Both the position numbers and the translations under genes were made by a program. Positions 40,301-49,202 of a stretch of 64,000 bases of DNA are shown here, in pieces (the first letter of the stretch is position 1; every line of letters starts with the position of its first letter). This DNA comes from Gracilaria domingensis. Its lineage: Eukaryota > Rhodophyta > Florideophyceae > Gracilariales > Gracilariaceae. The notes under the pieces were generated by a model. That model saw only the letters and a program-made list of their open reading frames with translations, was not told where the DNA came from and made no database searches. The stretch lies in NCBI GenBank assembly GCA_022539475.1, contig VCMS01000004.1, positions 434,001-498,000 on the forward strand. Direction: 5' to 3'.

Positions 40301-41516
40301 AATGTGGAAATTGGAAACAATGGCGAACGCGAATGAAGATCTTGTTCTTCATCTCAAGGAGGACAAGAACTGGTCTGCAGAACCCTTTTCGGACGCAGTC
40401 GACTGTCTTGCCATCCACCATGAGAGTCAGATTTTTGCTGCAGCATCGAACGGTTTGATTTGTGTATCGGACTTGCGCAGTGGGACAACAAGAAGCATGT
40501 GCGACACTAGTGGAAGTTTCGGAAAGATTACTGGTATGTGTTTCGACGAGAACGGAAAACACCTGGTTTTTGGCTCCGACGGGAGAGTTGTGCATATATT
40601 GGATGTGGAGAAGAATATGCTGACCGGGAAGCCCCTTCGAGGTCACACCCAAGGCGTCTGTGATGTGGCGTTTCTCTCAAGGGGAAGTGTGGTCATTTCA
40701 GCTGCAGGTGATGAGACTGTGAGAATATGGAACGTTGAAAATCCTCGCGGCTCGCTTACATCACCTTTGCATTCAGGAACTGTAACGTCCCTCGCATTGA
40801 CGGAAAAGGGTGATGTTGTAGTCTCTGCCTCACTGGATGGTTCACTTCGTTTGTGGGACGTGAAGACTGGAACTTCAATCGGAAAGCCCCTCACCGGATA
40901 CAGAGAGAAGATAAGCGCCGTTGCGGTTTCGAACAATGGAGAACGTGTAATCTCCGGAGCGTACGATGGCAGTATTCGTTTGTGGAGAATTGATGGTGAA
41001 ACTCATGAGAGCCTGAGCACTTTCCAAGCCCATTCGGACTGGATATCAAGTATAGATATTAGTCCCACGGGAAATAGAGCCGTGAGTGCTTCCTTTGATG
41101 GTTCTGTTCGCGCATGGGATTTGCTGAAGTGTGATGGTAACTATGTAACACTCCGAGGCCATAAGGGAAAGGTTAGAACCGTGAAGATCTCAAGTGATGG
41201 AGAGCGTATTATATCGGTATCAAGACATGAAGTTCGAGTTTGGGATCTTCTGCATAGTACCTGTATTCGACGGTTTGAACAAGAGAACATCGGTCTGAAG
41301 CGAACTGTATCCATTCTTAGGTTTGCGGAAGAGGACACCGAGGAAGCTTATCCACATCCACCAATACAGTGCAAAGGGTTCCAAGTGCGATACGGAAAGG
41401 AAGTACTTGCAACGCTGCCATCTTCCATAGAATGTTACGAGTACTCTCGGGCTAACAGTACAATCTGTGCTGGACTGCTGAACGGGCAAATGGTGTTCTT
41501 GAGATTGACGTTATAG
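37383..41516 (+). CDS. NB-ARC/WD40 STAND NTPase with helical N-terminus (NLR/APAF1-like)
   Basis: 1377 residues in one open frame. Residues 1-160 are a four-helix-bundle-like helical region (FDAAQQLKKELESFSNQLKE, KLHSEIRDVKHTLTELITRL) that recalls CC-R/RPW8, MLKL or fungal HeLo signalling domains. A Ser/Thr/Gln-rich linker follows. The NB-ARC unit has Walker A GLPGTGKS (304-311), Walker B RMLLLLD (387-393), GLPLALAIAG (482 on) and a winged-helix region with LQIHDLVHEYICSELS, an MHD-like position reading IHD. From about residue 810 to 1340 come some 12-14 WD40 repeats, enough for two propellers (DMTIRVWD, DGSLLVWDLETGD, DETVRIWN, DGSLRLWDVKTG, DGSIRLW). This is the layout of a regulated cell-death or immune switch; the role is inferred. 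Confidence 0.9.
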   Translation: MTEGLLRMFSHPSSSIREALGGIELRLLPKHRFNQRLAQVFDAAQQLKKELESFSNQLKEKKEAIPQEIWKALNVQRGDLNLRYRAIMDAIVQIGANKPHERVARMWFAPSTKKRCQKLHSEIRDVKHTLTELITRLTILSATEKIKYELTRLASQDSRHAHNKHDLLDDESVSMRSAKVSRERLRSSLHDLFNYRDITTSESERNPTSPATSQEKSPKRSFKNSSTSSAQQQSSTQSASTTSPVLHSEQREDEQDLYFCSRLVHPVVPQSMFDITKPDSIEFQTKSRVLSASQQGGHFVALQGLPGTGKSALLHALKHDEDITAHFTEGVHWLPLRSGVAEIHDAIDCVAYLVSITGSKAEAKDIKEMSDIQAAVQRSSKHLSSKRMLLLLDKSWTEGNVGSALVFKLKPFVTSRSGTVIVFVSEDSEAIWDAHRISITPRDVLGEDTLYIFLNHAGFTKEELVEAETVEILRVLLLLCHGLPLALAIAGKTIANTTKCGMTRKEAMKLYLEQHDSIFDDDEMNIPCISDVIGDHVQAALQILEQMYDNNLPTGITFRDLFLALCVVDKGHNLPLEVLRQLWNLSPGIAHTVASLFNATGLTTLLMKHHQGVDELQIHDLVHEYICSELSLVDFTNYHMKLVKSYEAVLGDGEPLISDECRAWWTLNVRDEGYHNRNLIRHLYHSGFRSEMLKLVVHPKWILAQLDEVGADQVDNDIGFVTDFLTFNNSTDTQALEMTVEEYEEIGAAARVAAKTAGRKSKQVTFHFYDRLLAVNRVQGILSDYLQSFENKARDPCLRPVQPCLGSPKNQLRSIIRILSRPQCMVTLAGDNYVACGCIDGRIVMLDTRRKRIVGQWRGHSDAVTSMCRSLTGKVIVTSSSDMTIRVWDCASSEQIGEVVLPDDRQVASTAVTVDELFVIAGFHDGSLLVWDLETGDRVAEAFNVRSPSAFTTIDVLAGGDRMITSSEDGFIRMWKLETMANANEDLVLHLKEDKNWSAEPFSDAVDCLAIHHESQIFAAASNGLICVSDLRSGTTRSMCDTSGSFGKITGMCFDENGKHLVFGSDGRVVHILDVEKNMLTGKPLRGHTQGVCDVAFLSRGSVVISAAGDETVRIWNVENPRGSLTSPLHSGTVTSLALTEKGDVVVSASLDGSLRLWDVKTGTSIGKPLTGYREKISAVAVSNNGERVISGAYDGSIRLWRIDGETHESLSTFQAHSDWISSIDISPTGNRAVSASFDGSVRAWDLLKCDGNYVTLRGHKGKVRTVKISSDGERIISVSRHEVRVWDLLHSTCIRRFEQENIGLKRTVSILRFAEEDTEEAYPHPPIQCKGFQVRYGKEVLATLPSSIECYEYSRANSTICAGLLNGQMVFLRLTL

Positions 41517-42015
41517 TCCCTGTCATACCGCAGAGGCTCGAAGACGAAAACTGTGATGTCAAGGTGCAAGAATGCTTCATCCTGCTCCCTCAACATCTCT
41601 CATAAGAGAGAGAGACGTCTGTTTACTTTGTGCCTGGCACTCGCATTATCTCTCATTGACTTCGTGAAGCTCTCCTGTGTATGGCCGTATTTCAACAACC
41701 TGCTGAAGGGCTGCATGGACATATTTTAGGTAAGTACCGCTGATAGGGAAGACTTCAACCACGTGGGCTCAACAGGTGTACATTGTGAAAATCTTTAGCC
41801 CGGGAAACGTTTATGTTCCATTTCGTCGAGGTTGTCCAATGAGTTGAGAGCAGATTTTCAGCAGTACGAAACTATTTTACCCGTAGCTTATCTTTTTATA
41901 CTGTTGCTTGTAGAATCTACAATGTAGATAGAACTATGCTAATAGACATAGCCAAAGTTTTGGATAAACGAAACAAAAAATAATATCGAGGGCTCAATGC
42001 TCAAAGGCGTTTCCA
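41517..42015. other. Convergent spacer after the NB-ARC gene
   Basis: 499 bases, AT-richer than most of the window, with both 3' UTRs. A short GA-rich tract lies near 41605. No gene seen. Confidence 0.5.
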
Positions 42016-43200
42016 TCAGTTCTCAAGAGCCGTTCTTGAAAACCTTGTCCAATCCGTGCCAATGCTCTTGGCTAAACCAATAGCTGTACCATTCCCGGCG
42101 TCGATATCATGATTTCCACACTTGCCGACATAGTACAGAAGCGCGGAACCGTCGTCAAGGGCAACAGCGTATGGATGTGATACACCTTTCTCATCCCAAG
42201 AGCCCTTTTCGCCGACATCCAACGCAACGGTGATTGGCCCCCAGTTCTCGCAATCGTTGCTCTGGCATACTCCTATTCGTGTTGTGCGGGTAGAATCAAA
42301 AATCACAACGAACATGAAATATACACTTCCTTTCTTTATAACGAAAGCTCGCTGAGTTCCACGTTCATCAATCGCCCCGGATTTTCCGGAACCTTTCAAG
42401 GCAATCCCCTTCTTTTCAAAGCATAGACCATCAGCGGAAAACGCTTTACCCACCATATACATTTTATGTTGGACATTAAATGTGTAGTAGTGCATCATGT
42501 ACCCATTCTGAACACGTACAACGTGCGGACTCGATACAAACAAGGAGTCAAATTCTTGTTCACCACCCACATCAAGCACAGCAGATGAAGGATAGGGACC
42601 TTCAAATCTAGTGAAATGTTCACCATCCTTACTCAGAGCAAGACCAATACGCATGCGAATACCTTCCATATCTGTGCCGCGAACGGAAACCGTTTCTTTG
42701 TCGCCGCCACTGTAATACATGAAGTACACGCCCGAATCTGCTCGTATGCGCGAGTTGGAATCAATTAATACATCGCCGGCACTGACATGTACAGTATCGA
42801 ATGCCCACCAATCCTCTGTATTATTCGGGAGGATGGCGCCGTTGTGAGGGCCGTCGACGCGACGCCAGGCTACACCGTCGTCAGACAGAGCGAGACCAAT
42901 GAGACCAGTGAGGGTTCCAGGAGGCGTGTGAGGGCTGTTCTCCCAATGGCGAGGCCGATATGTGTACCACATTGCAAAACGATCATCTTCGTCAGATATG
43001 TATCGATGAACGATTGGGGTGGAAAGCGCACCTACATCTGTTTCGGCTGGAGCAAATACGCGGCCAATTGTGCTTGCAGGTGGGGTTGATGTCGGTGACG
43101 CGGCGCAGGCGCTCACTCTGGGCCGGGCGAATGATGTTGTTGAGCAGCGATGGGCAAAGGGACTGGCTGCGAAAACAGGGCTGAGAAAGGCGGTCGACAT
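42016..43200 (-). CDS. Plastid-type five-bladed beta-propeller (GH43/GH32-like) protein
   Basis: 394 residues from the ATG at 43200; an earlier in-frame GTG was not used. The leader (MSTAFLSPVFAASPFAHRCS) has a Phe near the start and is Ser/Ala-rich, typical of a plastid transit peptide. The mature part has repeated strands of the glycosyl-hydrolase clan F/J propeller type (MWYTYRPRHWEN, GLALSDDGVAWRRVDGP, VYFMYYSGGDKE, GLALSKDGEHFTRFEGP, GKAFSADGLCFEKKG). Homologues occur across plants and algae and are usually annotated arabinanase/levansucrase-like with no proven enzyme activity. Confidence 0.78.
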   Translation of the reverse strand: MSTAFLSPVFAASPFAHRCSTTSFARPRVSACAASPTSTPPASTIGRVFAPAETDVGALSTPIVHRYISDEDDRFAMWYTYRPRHWENSPHTPPGTLTGLIGLALSDDGVAWRRVDGPHNGAILPNNTEDWWAFDTVHVSAGDVLIDSNSRIRADSGVYFMYYSGGDKETVSVRGTDMEGIRMRIGLALSKDGEHFTRFEGPYPSSAVLDVGGEQEFDSLFVSSPHVVRVQNGYMMHYYTFNVQHKMYMVGKAFSADGLCFEKKGIALKGSGKSGAIDERGTQRAFVIKKGSVYFMFVVIFDSTRTTRIGVCQSNDCENWGPITVALDVGEKGSWDEKGVSHPYAVALDDGSALLYYVGKCGNHDIDAGNGTAIGLAKSIGTDWTRFSRTALEN

Positions 43201-44307
43201 GGTTCGGGCACAGAGGTGTGCCGCTGAGTGCACACGCTGAGGTCAGTGATTGTGGCGGAGGTGAGAGGCTCCCTAATGTTGACGTATGTTATGGAGCAAA
43301 GGCCGCTGGGGAGAATGCAGACAGTGGCGAGATGCCGGCGATGGTGGTTTCGATGTCCAGAGATTGGAGACAGCACTCGGCTGCGATCGAGCGCTGTGCT
43401 CCAGGCAGCCGGGGTGCTCGAGCAGCAGAAGTTTCAGGCGGTAGCCTTCGAACACACGCCACTGCGGAGGCTCAAGACACGCCCTAGCATGAAGATGTTG
43501 TTGAAGACTGATAACTAGAGAAAACGTCAGGAGATTGGAGGCGCAATGGGCAGTGCTGGGTGGCGAGATTTGGCCATTGGGGCGCGGGTGCGTTTTACAG
43601 TACAGAACCGTAAGCAGACGCAACAAGTTCAAAAGCTCGCAAGACATGAGCGCGTCGCCGGTCATGGTGATGACCAAGCAGATAACAGGGAAGCAAATTC
43701 GGGCGGCGGCGAGTGGCTTCGAACACGCGCGACGCGCGACGGGAGACGGCGGTATGATCGACTTGGGGCAGCTGCATGATGCAAGCCGCATTCTGCCACG
43801 CGGCTAACTGGTCTCAGGCGGCGCGGCGGGACCAGCGCGTGACGGCGCGCTCGCGCCAGCGCGGGCAGCGCCAGCGCCTCGCAGCCGAGCGTCTCGCATG
43901 CGAGGTGTCGCAGGGCGCGCCGCAAGGCTGCCGTCGGCGCAGGTCGACGGCTGCGAAGGTATCAGCGAGGCGGCGCGGAGCTTCCAGCTCGCAGCAAGCG
44001 GCTGACGAGGCGGCGCACTTGCGCGCCTCAGCGCGGCGCGCGTCGCGCCGTTTTTCGCGCGCGGCGGCTGCGGCAGCATCGCCGTGGCTCGTTGCGATTG
44101 GCGCGGGCACGCCCCGAAAAGCGCGCTTTTTGGCGCGCGCGTCGTCTCGCGCTCCAGCCAAAATCTCATCCCGCACCCGCTCCACTTCTTGCCATCCGCC
44201 TGCCGCCGACGATACACCACCCCCCCTCCCCCCCCGCCACCATCCCCCCAAAACGCCCCCCACACACTCCCGCTCCGCCCGCTCTTTCGTCCCCCCTCCC
44301 CTCCGCC
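43201..44307. promoter_or_regulatory. Divergent region upstream of RAD23
   Basis: 1.1 kb; the 450 bp nearest RAD23 are CpG-rich with a CCAAT-like GCGATTGGCG near 44094, an exact E2F-type TTTGGCGC at 44129-44136, and C7 and C8 tracts at 44220-44226 and 44228-44235. The half nearest the propeller gene is ordinary. Confidence 0.5.
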
Positions 44308-45632
44308 ATGGCCGTCCAAGTCACCTTCCGCACTCTCACTGGCGCCACCTTCAAACTCGCGGCCGAGCCCACCGACACCATTCTCGACGTCAAGCGCAAG
44401 GTGGCCGACCGTGAGAGCAATTCCGATTACGCCTCCTATCGCCTCATTTTCAAGGGAAAGATTCTTGCCGATGACGCCACAATCTCCTCCGCCGGAATTT
44501 CCTCCACCGGCTTTGTAGTCGTCATGCCCCCAAGAAGAAACCCGTCAAGCCAGCTGCCACATCCACCCCTGCACCCGCCCCGGCACCCGCCCCCGCTCCC
44601 ACAGCTAAGCCCACTCCTCCACCTCCAGCAGAATCCACCCCCGCCCCGAAACCGCAATCTACCCCCGCTGACACTCAGCAAGCCCCATCCTCCTCTGCCG
44701 ACGCCTCGGGTGCCAGTTCGTTAGTTGTCGGTCAGGAGTACGAGCAAACCGTGCGCAGAATTTGTGAGATGGGCTTCCCAGAGCCAGACGTCAAGAAAGC
44801 CCTGCGTGCCGCCTTCAACAATCCAGATCGAGCTGTTGACTACCTGTTTAATGGAATTCCCGAAAGCGCGATACCGTCGGCCCCACCGGCTGCATCCCCT
44901 ACTGCCACTGCACCTACTCAAGCTGCCGCTACACCGAATCCTACGTCAAATCAGCCGCCCGCTAATGCTCCTGCTACAGGTCAGCAGACGTCTTCCCGTT
45001 CCGCCCCCGGGGCTACACCGTTCAACATGTTTGAGGCTGCCGGCAACTCCCCCTCCGCTGGCGCTGGCGCTGGCGCTGGCGCTGGCACGGGCAGTCTCGA
45101 CTTTCTCCGATCCGTGCCTCAATTTAACTTCATGAGGCGCTTAATTCAGTCTAATCCAGCGGTGCTTCCACAGCTCTTGCAACAGCTTGAGAACGTCAAC
45201 CCTCACCTCATGGCACTCATTGAAGACAACCAGGCAGAATTTACAAGGCTAATCAATGAGCCCATCCCGGAAGGCGAAGATGGTGGTGACGCCGCCATGG
45301 AGCAACTGACCCAGGCTATGGCCGGCGCAGGCGGTGGCGGTGGCCCTGCCCCTGGCCAAATAGTTGTCACTGAAGAGGAACACGAACAACTGCATCGGCT
45401 GAATGAATTGGCTGCTGGGTTCGGCCTTGAACAGGCCCAAGTCGTTGAAACGTGGCTGGCTTGCGACCGTAATGAAAATCTTGCTGCTAACTATCTCGTA
45501 GAGAACGCCGAGCAACTTCGCGCCGACCAAGCGGCCAATGCCGCGGCCGCCAACGCTGCTGCCGAGCAGGACAACGGTGGCCAGAACCAATCCGACCAAC
45601 CTAACCAAGGGAACCAGGGCCCTCCTGCTTGA
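44308..45632 (+). CDS. RAD23: RAD23 ubiquitin shuttle/NER protein, with one frame break
   Basis: About 441 residues if one C is added to the C5 run at 44527-44531. RAD23 carries ubiquitylated cargo to the proteasome and stabilises XPC/RAD4 in nucleotide excision repair. Domains in order: N-terminal UBL (MAVQVTFRTLTGATFKLAAE to STGFVVVM), Pro/Ala-rich linker starting KKKPVKPAATSTPAP in the second frame, UBA1 (YEQTVRRICEMGFPEPDVKK), a second linker with Ala-Gly repeats, the XPC-binding domain (FNFMRRLIQSNPAVLPQLLQ) and UBA2 (LAAGFGLEQAQVVETWLACD). The first frame past the break is Pro/His nonsense, while the second continues the usual linker. Confidence 0.92.
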
Positions 45633-45919
45633 AGCGGCTATCCAGCCGAGTTGTACTTCGAAAGACTACTTTCTTCGCTAACAGTCAGTACGGCACCGCT
45701 GGTTTGAACTGATCGTGTATGCCGCCCTCAAGCGTTTTGTGTGGTTGTGTATGTACGTAGTGTTCAGCATGGTACACTACTAGTTGCGGCAAAAAGTTCG
45801 ATTATGCTGTCAAACGCGATGCAACGCATCCATCTGCGCGGGGGTGGAGTTTAGACTTGCGTGTTACCTTCGTTTTAACTGGCTACCATGCTGACTTTTG
45901 CAGGTTTTAAAGCCCGAGC

Positions 45920-47947
45920 TTAGGTGTACCCAAAGTCAAACTTACCAGACTTTTCCTCTCTTCCCTCCACTGTATGAATGTACAGGATAGCGAAGAAGAG
46001 CAGCACCAAAGTCGCGCACAGCACGAATACGATTCGTTTCATTTGTCCGTCTCGTCCCCGGGAGAGATATGAAACTTTCCATCTTATTCCTCCTTGAGCC
46101 CTGCGCCCTTGTGGCCAGATCACCGCCAACGCGTTCGGCATTAAACTCGTCCACGTTCTCACTCCTCCAGATCCACCCATGGCCATTTCTTCGATGTAGT
46201 TTGCGATGCGAGTTATTCCAAACAAACACGAACACGGTTGCAAGGAAAGGACACTGGTTTGCGGGCACTGCGTGCATGTGTGAGTTTCGCGCCCAAAGCG
46301 ACCGCCGTATGAAACCTTGAAAGTGTTGCCTGGTAATGGCGAGAAGGCTTGAACCCCTTCTTTCTTTGATTTCCAACCCTTGTGAGCGGCGTTTACTCCC
46401 GTTGCCTTGAAATACACGGCATCCTCCTTTTCTTGGTAGCTGTTCCATATCAACCTAGTTCCGTGACGCTGTGAAATCAGCAGATCCTGTCTTCCGCTTT
46501 CATCCAAGTCTATGAAGGTGGCTGCAATAGGATCCTCAAGATTATACAATATGGGATTCTCGTTGAATCTACTGAAATGTAAGCGGCTCGCTTTGGGCTC
46601 ATGCTCACGTCCAAGTCTTCCAGTCAGTGGGAAAAGAACGCGTTCAAGAAATTTGTCTGGTCTTGGGTACCACATACCACTAGAATCAGTTGAAGCGCCT
46701 GCGTACAAGCTTAGAGTGCCGCTGTCGCCATCGATGAGAAGAAGGTCCAACTTTCCGTCGTAATTGAAGTCCCCGCTGCGAATACGGCTCTGCAGACGCA
46801 TCGGACCGAACAAGGTATCCGAGACGTGAACATCTTCAAGGGCGACATGCGTTTCAAAATGCCACGAAGGGTCAACAGCGCAAAGCTTCTTCTCGTAGTA
46901 TGGACGTCTAACGTTGTATGAAATCCTCACCTCACTCGTAAAGCGATTTGCGACAGCGATATCAATGGCTCCGTCCGCATTGAAGTCACCAAATGTGGCT
47001 TGGCCATCTCCGTGAGATGGATCCCATACAGATTCGTTAAGTATCATCACTTTGAAGGTATCTACTGCCTTCGAAGTGTTTGTAAAGTTATGCGGATCTT
47101 TTGTGAAGTACTGCTGACCATAAACCCAACGAGAAGAACTCTTATCGTGCAACCCGTGATTGAACCACACTTCTAGCCCACATGAGGTGCTAACGACAAA
47201 ATCTGGTTCACAATCGCCATCGATATCAACAAAGGCATTAGAGTTAAGTGCGGTGGTGGGAATGCAGTGATTGTGCAATGGTCCCGGCTTCCAAATCATC
47301 TTGGTGAACCGTCCTGGTGGGCCATTTATGTAAAACACTCGCTCAGACTGATCAGAGACAAAGAAGATGTCACTATGCATGTCATCGTTAGCATCCATGA
47401 TCAGCATGTTGGGTGTGAGCCCTGGTAGAACTCTGTCAAAGCGCAAACATCCAGAGCCATCACCTCGCAGAATTAGTCCAACATGAGAGTCATCTGGAAG
47501 AAGAACATTTACAAGAACGTCGAGAAATCCGTCAGAATTGGCATCGAAGGGAGCGGCAGAGACTATTCTGGCTTCGGACGATGCACCCGGAATTGAGTTA
47601 AGGTTCAGTATGCTTCTGAAAGTCGAATTAGATGGGCAAGCAACGCGAGAGAAAGAGTATTTGTGATGATTCCATGCTAAAACCTGAAGTGAACGCATCA
47701 GTTTTGTATGAGGAACGACGAGGAGATCGACATAGCGGTCCGTGGTAAAGTCTCCGACTGCAACAACTGAACCAGCAGCATCTCCGAGACCCAAGTACTC
47801 ACTCTGGTCTGTGAACAATTCAGATGATAAGAGAGAGCCAGAATGCGGATTTGGAGGTGGACGCGGTATTTCTCGCGGTCGTGTGTCAAAAATGGCAGAA
47901 GAGGCCATATGCAAGATGATTAACACAGTGCAAACGAAAATGAACAT
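45920..47947 (-). CDS. ITFG1: ITFG1/TIP-like FG-GAP repeat transmembrane protein
   Basis: 675 residues from the ATG at 47947. An N-terminal signal peptide (MFIFVCTVLIILHMASSAIF) is followed by integrin-alpha-like FG-GAP repeats with Ca-binding DxDxDG-type loops: VGDFTTDRYVDLLV, FDANSDGFLDVLV, FVDIDGDCEPDFVV, FGDFNADGAIDIAV, SGDFNYDGKLDLLLIDGD and FIDLDESGRQDLLI. A late Cys-rich stretch and one C-terminal membrane helix (IVFVLCATLVLLFFAILYIH) complete the type I topology. It matches the animal TIP/ITFG1 and plant DEX1-type architecture; the cellular role in algae is unknown. Confidence 0.88.
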   Translation of the reverse strand: MFIFVCTVLIILHMASSAIFDTRPREIPRPPPNPHSGSLLSSELFTDQSEYLGLGDAAGSVVAVGDFTTDRYVDLLVVPHTKLMRSLQVLAWNHHKYSFSRVACPSNSTFRSILNLNSIPGASSEARIVSAAPFDANSDGFLDVLVNVLLPDDSHVGLILRGDGSGCLRFDRVLPGLTPNMLIMDANDDMHSDIFFVSDQSERVFYINGPPGRFTKMIWKPGPLHNHCIPTTALNSNAFVDIDGDCEPDFVVSTSCGLEVWFNHGLHDKSSSRWVYGQQYFTKDPHNFTNTSKAVDTFKVMILNESVWDPSHGDGQATFGDFNADGAIDIAVANRFTSEVRISYNVRRPYYEKKLCAVDPSWHFETHVALEDVHVSDTLFGPMRLQSRIRSGDFNYDGKLDLLLIDGDSGTLSLYAGASTDSSGMWYPRPDKFLERVLFPLTGRLGREHEPKASRLHFSRFNENPILYNLEDPIAATFIDLDESGRQDLLISQRHGTRLIWNSYQEKEDAVYFKATGVNAAHKGWKSKKEGVQAFSPLPGNTFKVSYGGRFGRETHTCTQCPQTSVLSLQPCSCLFGITRIANYIEEMAMGGSGGVRTWTSLMPNALAVIWPQGRRAQGGIRWKVSYLSRGRDGQMKRIVFVLCATLVLLFFAILYIHTVEGREEKSGKFDFGYT

Positions 47948-48328
47948 TTGATCGCCAAGAAAAGAAGTATCGTTGATTTCCTGAAGCTTGCTACTGCTCA
48001 CAAAAAGATCGAGAGTGGGTTCGGAATAGGGAGCTTAGGACCGCAGTAAAGAAGAAAACGAGTAAGAGAGAAGAAACCAATTTGAGTGACAGATTGATCA
48101 TCAAAGTACCATGATGATAACACGAGGAGAAGAACCTTGACGTGAAAGCATCGATTGTTCTAAGAGTAGGTGCAATAGTGTCGCGAATGTGCGAGACAGA
48201 ATGAGGCGCAACGGCGCACAAGTCTGCACCCAAAAACCACTGTCTTCCTTTCCTTGTTAATTCGAATTAGACCTGAAGACTCGTCAGTGGAGGAGCTGCG
48301 CAACCTAGATACCAAAAAAAGAAAGACC

Positions 48329-48377
48329 ATATTGCAGGGGTTGCTATGCAAAATGTGTATAGCAACCCCTGCATATT
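48329..48377. mobile_element. Tiny inverted-repeat element flanked by ATATT duplications
   Basis: Arms GCAGGGGTTGCTAT (48334-48347) and ATAGCAACCCCTGC (48359-48372) are perfect complements around an 11-base loop. Both sides are flanked by ATATT (48329-48333, 48373-48377), as a target-site duplication would be. A minimal MITE or a structural terminator are alternatives. Confidence 0.35.
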
Positions 48378-48736
48378 CATCAATCTCTATGGGACGACTA
48401 CGAGAAGAACATCGCCATCAATGACGAACTAAATGGCGGTCTCGACCTGCAAAAGTGTCGTGCTTTGTAGGTTCCGACGAGAGAGAGAGAGCTTTGCCTC
48501 TGACAGATTTTGCGAGGACATGCAATTAACTACTTGAAGACAGAGAAGCGGCTGGTTCGGTCCGACGGTACAAAAGTTGTTTACTTCGACCTTAAATAGT
48601 TCCTCATCTGGAAACGGATCAAGATAGTAAATGTCTTCGTGGCAGCGGACAGATCAAAGGAAGGGTGCGTAATTTTACTACGTCTTTCGTTCCTTTCCAC
48701 GCCTCTTCATGATATCCTGCCATATGCCATACCCTT

Positions 48737-48814
48737 GATAGTGGATGTATGTTCATGGTGATGATCATCATGAACATATATCCACTATCATGACGATCAT
48801 CATGAAATACATCC
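48737..48814. repeat. Nested imperfect inverted repeat
   Basis: Left arm from 48737 (GATAGTGGATGTATGTTCATG) pairs with the segment ending at 48789 with one mismatch, and partly again with GATCATCATGAAATACATCC at 48795-48814. Confidence 0.5.
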
Positions 48815-49202
48815 ATTAAATGGACTGCCCCACGGAACGGCCTGAGGGCTTGCAAGTCTTGGGAAAATCTGCCCAAGTCGACAGACTACATCACCGGACG
48901 ATTATACAAGTTCAACAATCCAGAGATTGTTGCGCCGCTAACGATCCCATGACAGCTGTCGGAACTGTCAGCTGCGACTGCCAGATTTAGTTGCATTTTA
49001 ATTCTCCCAACGTGTCCTACGTCAGCGCCGAATTTTGGCTGCGCTGGGCCACGCACGCCGCCGTGGACAATAATACCATTCTTCCGTCTGGTTTGATCGC
49101 CTCTGCATTCGCGAGCACGCCGCATATTGCCTGGCGCTTGGAGCACGAAACAAACATACGGCTCACCCCCTCGCGTTGCACCCAACTCCGATTCGAAACA
49201 AA

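Larger units (their letters stand above)
47948..49202. other. Intergenic region with two inverted repeats
   Basis: 1.25 kb with no supported gene. Contains a GA-rich tract near 48479, a 14-bp-stem hairpin at 48334-48372 flanked by ATATT, and a longer imperfect inverted repeat at 48737-48814. Confidence 0.55.

Noticed and set aside
44515-44534. 20-base GT...AG micro-intron in RAD23
   Set aside because: Far below plausible intron length here (74-98 bases) and it would remove the conserved UBL end.
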